Source: Candidatus Bathyarchaeota archaeon
Lineage (GTDB): Archaea; Thermoproteota; Bathyarchaeia; Bathyarchaeales; Bathycorpusculaceae
NCBI GenBank assembly: GCA_030672945.1
Contig: DAOVFL010000052.1
Span: 1 to 6,860 of the forward strand
Length of the DNA stretch: 6,860 bases
Direction of reading: 5' to 3'
Shown: positions 5,025-6,860 of the stretch, one piece after another
Layout of the letters: every line of letters starts with the position of its first letter
How positions within the stretch are numbered: position 1 is the stretch's first letter
Made by a program: the position numbers and the translations under genes
Notes under the pieces: generated by a model
What the model saw: only the letters and a program-made list of their open reading frames with translations
Told to the model about the DNA's origin: nothing
Database searches by the model: none

Positions 5025-5891
5025 CTACTTTCTCTTTACTTCTACCACTTCAAGACTCATGTCAAGTGCCTTCACGCTGTCGGTAAGCTCTCCGAGACTG
5101 AGGACATCCACTCCCGTAGCAGCATATTCAAGAATATTTCGCTCGGTTATCCGCCCACTCGCCTCGATCAAAACCTTACTTCGGAATCCTTCCCTTTCCA
5201 ATAGCGCTACAGCTTCCTTCACTTGTTGAGGAGAAAAATTGTCAAACATAACGATATCTGCTCCCGCTTTCGCCGCTACCAAAGCCTCTTTGACATCAGT
5301 AACCTCAACCTCAATTTTCTTAGAAAACGAAACAGCATTTCTAACTTTTTTCACAGCATCTGCAACGTTTCCGATGATTGCAAGATGATTGTCTTTTATG
5401 AGGACAAGGTCATCCATGTGGAGACGATGTGTATCACCACCTCCAAGCATCACCGCCCTTTTATCAAAATACAGAAGCCCAGGAGCCACCTTTCGGGTGC
5501 AAGCTATTCGAGTTTTATGGCCCGCATCTTGAACCTTGTTAATCAGACGGTTGGTTGTAGTGGCTATGCCGCTCATTCTCGTTAGAAGATTGAGAAGGGT
5601 TCTTTCAGCTGCAAGCAACGTTCTAGCGTCCCCAACAATCTTCATTATGATTGTTTTCTCCTCAATTCTAGACCCATCCGCCACAAGAGCCTCAGCCTGC
5701 AGATTCAGACTCTCCAACAACGTTACGGCTTCCTCTACTCCAGCTACCACTCCAGCCTCCTTTGCAACGACTTCAGCTTCAACAATCGTTCCAGAAGAAA
5801 CTGCAAGCGAAGTAGTTATGTCTCCCTGTCCAATGTCCTCCTCCAGAAACTTGCGGATCTTCTCCTCCAAAACTCTCTTAGGAAGAAACAT
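5025..5891 (-). CDS. nadC: Nicotinate-nucleotide pyrophosphorylase (carboxylating), quinolinate phosphoribosyltransferase
   Basis: Converts quinolinate and PRPP to nicotinate mononucleotide, CO2 and pyrophosphate in de novo NAD synthesis; cytoplasmic, usually a dimer or hexamer. From ATG 5891 it has 288 residues, the usual length. The N-terminal open-faced sandwich contains EDIGQGDITT (18-27). The barrel carries ERTLLNLLTRMSGIAT (96-111), TRK (132-134), GGGDTHR (150-156), KDNH (166-169), IEVEV (193-197), MFDN (215-218) and EASG (243-246). These supply the known Arg, Lys, His and acidic residues for quinolinate and PRPP. A GTG at 5906 would add five residues and overlap the upstream gene by 13 nt; ATG 5891 with GGGG 9 nt upstream is preferred but not certain. 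It follows the glycosyltransferase by 2 nt, so the two are probably co-transcribed. nadA and nadB are not in the window. Stop is TAG. Confidence 0.96.
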   Translation of the reverse strand: MFLPKRVLEEKIRKFLEEDIGQGDITTSLAVSSGTIVEAEVVAKEAGVVAGVEEAVTLLESLNLQAEALVADGSRIEEKTIIMKIVGDARTLLAAERTLLNLLTRMSGIATTTNRLINKVQDAGHKTRIACTRKVAPGLLYFDKRAVMLGGGDTHRLHMDDLVLIKDNHLAIIGNVADAVKKVRNAVSFSKKIEVEVTDVKEALVAAKAGADIVMFDNFSPQQVKEAVALLEREGFRSKVLIEASGRITERNILEYAATGVDVLSLGELTDSVKALDMSLEVVEVKRK

Positions 5892-5893
5892 TA

Positions 5894-6860
5894 CTAATTT
5901 CCCCACTCGGTTACTTCCATTATGTTTTGAACAGCAGTTTCTATACCATCCAGTTTTATAACCTCTTCCTGAATCTGCCGCATTCTATCCTCAAATCGCT
6001 TATCTTCCAACAGCTTTTGAACGGCTTCAAGAAGCGTTTGCTTGCCAAGATCATCTTGTTCAATCATTTCCACTATACCGAGTTCAACAGCTCTTCTAGC
6101 ATTGTTAAGCTGTTCAGTATGGCTAGGCGTTGGCACGAGAATCATAGGCTTACCATAACAGATAGATTGTGCTAACGTTCCATGCCCAGCTCTAGCGACC
6201 ACAAGATCACAGGCTTTCAAGTGTTCAAAACGGTTAGGCATCCATTCATAAACAGTCACGTTTCCCTTGCGAATAGGCTCAGTTGAGGCGTTCGGATAGC
6301 CGAGTGACATAACAATTTGATAATCGTCTGGGAACTCTTTGAAGATTTGTCGAAGGATACCTGTAAAGTAGGCGCGTTCTTTCACCGGTCCACTTATCGG
6401 CGCAAAAATAACTGGCTTATTTTCGCTTAAACCAAGCTTTTTCCGAATTCGTTTTTGACTAGGCAACTCGTTGGGACGCACGGGTATTATGGGACCTATA
6501 AGCCTTACTCGTTTTTGATACCCATTTGGAATTCGCAGATTTCCTGCTGAAAGGGTATATGGCTGCGGGTAGTCCGGAATCAGAACGCGTTTCACAGAGG
6601 TCCACAACTTCCCAATGATGGCTAACGTGCCAGCATCTGCCAGTCTAGCAAGCCTCAAAAACCGTGTCCGCCGTGGAACGATTATCTGAAACTGATTGAG
6701 GATGCAGATGTCGGGGATTCCCAACAATTTTGCAGCTATCAAAGGCGAAGCTCGCGAATCCGATACAACCACATCAGGCTTGAACGCCTTCATAACATCG
6801 ATTTCAGCTTCAACCTGTTTTAGGAGTGTGAATGACGATAAGAACGGTCCAATGCTGACC
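5894..6860 (-). CDS. MurG-like glycosyltransferase (GT28 / UGT type), N-terminus beyond the window
   Basis: A nucleotide-sugar-dependent glycosyltransferase of the GT-B fold. The frame stays open to the right edge, upstream of ATG 6793 (visible residues include GPFLSSFTLLKQVEAE just before that ATG). It is therefore partial, with about 322 residues seen and the first strands of the N-terminal domain missing. ATG 6793 falls inside the KPDVVVSDS region and is not a credible start. Counted from 6793, the N-domain ends near 110. The C-domain opens with KPVIFAPISGPVKERAYF (126-143) and carries the donor-binding ARAGHGT (200-206) and PTPSHTEQLNNA (221-232), matching the Glu/Gln and Gly-rich nucleotide-sugar loop of MurG and UDP-glucuronosyltransferases. 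Archaea lack MurG's murein role, so it likely glycosylates a lipid, polymer or small molecule. It is co-directional with nadC and separated from it by 2 nt. Confidence 0.9.
   Translation of the reverse strand, partial: VSIGPFLSSFTLLKQVEAEIDVMKAFKPDVVVSDSRASPLIAAKLLGIPDICILNQFQIIVPRRTRFLRLARLADAGTLAIIGKLWTSVKRVLIPDYPQPYTLSAGNLRIPNGYQKRVRLIGPIIPVRPNELPSQKRIRKKLGLSENKPVIFAPISGPVKERAYFTGILRQIFKEFPDDYQIVMSLGYPNASTEPIRKGNVTVYEWMPNRFEHLKACDLVVARAGHGTLAQSICYGKPMILVPTPSHTEQLNNARRAVELGIVEMIEQDDLGKQTLLEAVQKLLEDKRFEDRMRQIQEEVIKLDGIETAVQNIMEVTEWGN

Noticed and set aside
4901..5086. Plus-strand open frame of 61 codons beginning GTG inside a palindrome
   Set aside because: It runs antisense into the end of nadC, has no family features, and most of its span is explained by the terminator and nadC.
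5536..5961. Long plus-strand open frame opposite nadC
   Set aside because: It is a mirror of strong nadC and glycosyltransferase coding sequence, with a low-complexity Ser/Thr/Ala/Arg product.

Overview
The window looks archaeal, probably from an uncultivated Thermoproteota/Bathyarchaeia-type genome. This is an inference from an archaeal-style nadC, a MurG-like glycosyltransferase next to it, a two-helix membrane protein with a C-terminal zinc ribbon, a PH-like small protein, moderate G+C and weak or leaderless-looking starts. No rRNA, tRNA, CRISPR array, integrase or transposase is visible. TGA, TAA and TAG all serve as stops.

Left part (1-1654, plus strand): an isoprenylcysteine methyltransferase-family membrane protein (106-744) is followed by a small basic protein with a likely PH-like C-terminal domain (994-1482). 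Each gene is followed by one copy of a 48-bp direct repeat (844-891 and 1522-1569, 43 of 48 identical by eye). The repeat keeps a 6-bp inverted repeat while its 5-nt loop varies.

Middle (1655-3388): a broken minus-strand gene for a charged, probably coiled-coil protein (1655-2013) carries an ATGA overlap and an in-frame TGA. It lies divergent to a complete major facilitator transporter (2144-3388, plus).

Right part (3617-6860, minus strand): a zinc-ribbon membrane protein (3617-4075), an unrecognised basic protein (4150-4758), nicotinate-nucleotide pyrophosphorylase nadC (5025-5891), and a GT28/MurG-like glycosyltransferase that runs off the right edge (5894-6860). The last two abut and form a likely operon, which ends in a hairpin plus T-tract terminator at about 4952-5005.

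The most striking signal is a short palindromic repeat built from the period-4 unit ATGC. Nine runs of 8 to 15 nt occur at 914, 974, 1568, 2016, 3493, 3579, 4133, 4902 and 4991. All lie in the roughly 1.6 kb outside the called genes and none in the roughly 5.3 kb of coding sequence. By chance about 0.2 such octamers would be expected in a window this long. The runs also alternate purine and pyrimidine, and three sit within 30 nt after the stop codons of minus-strand genes. This looks like an intergenic repeat system comparable in kind to other highly iterated palindromes; its function cannot be read from the sequence.
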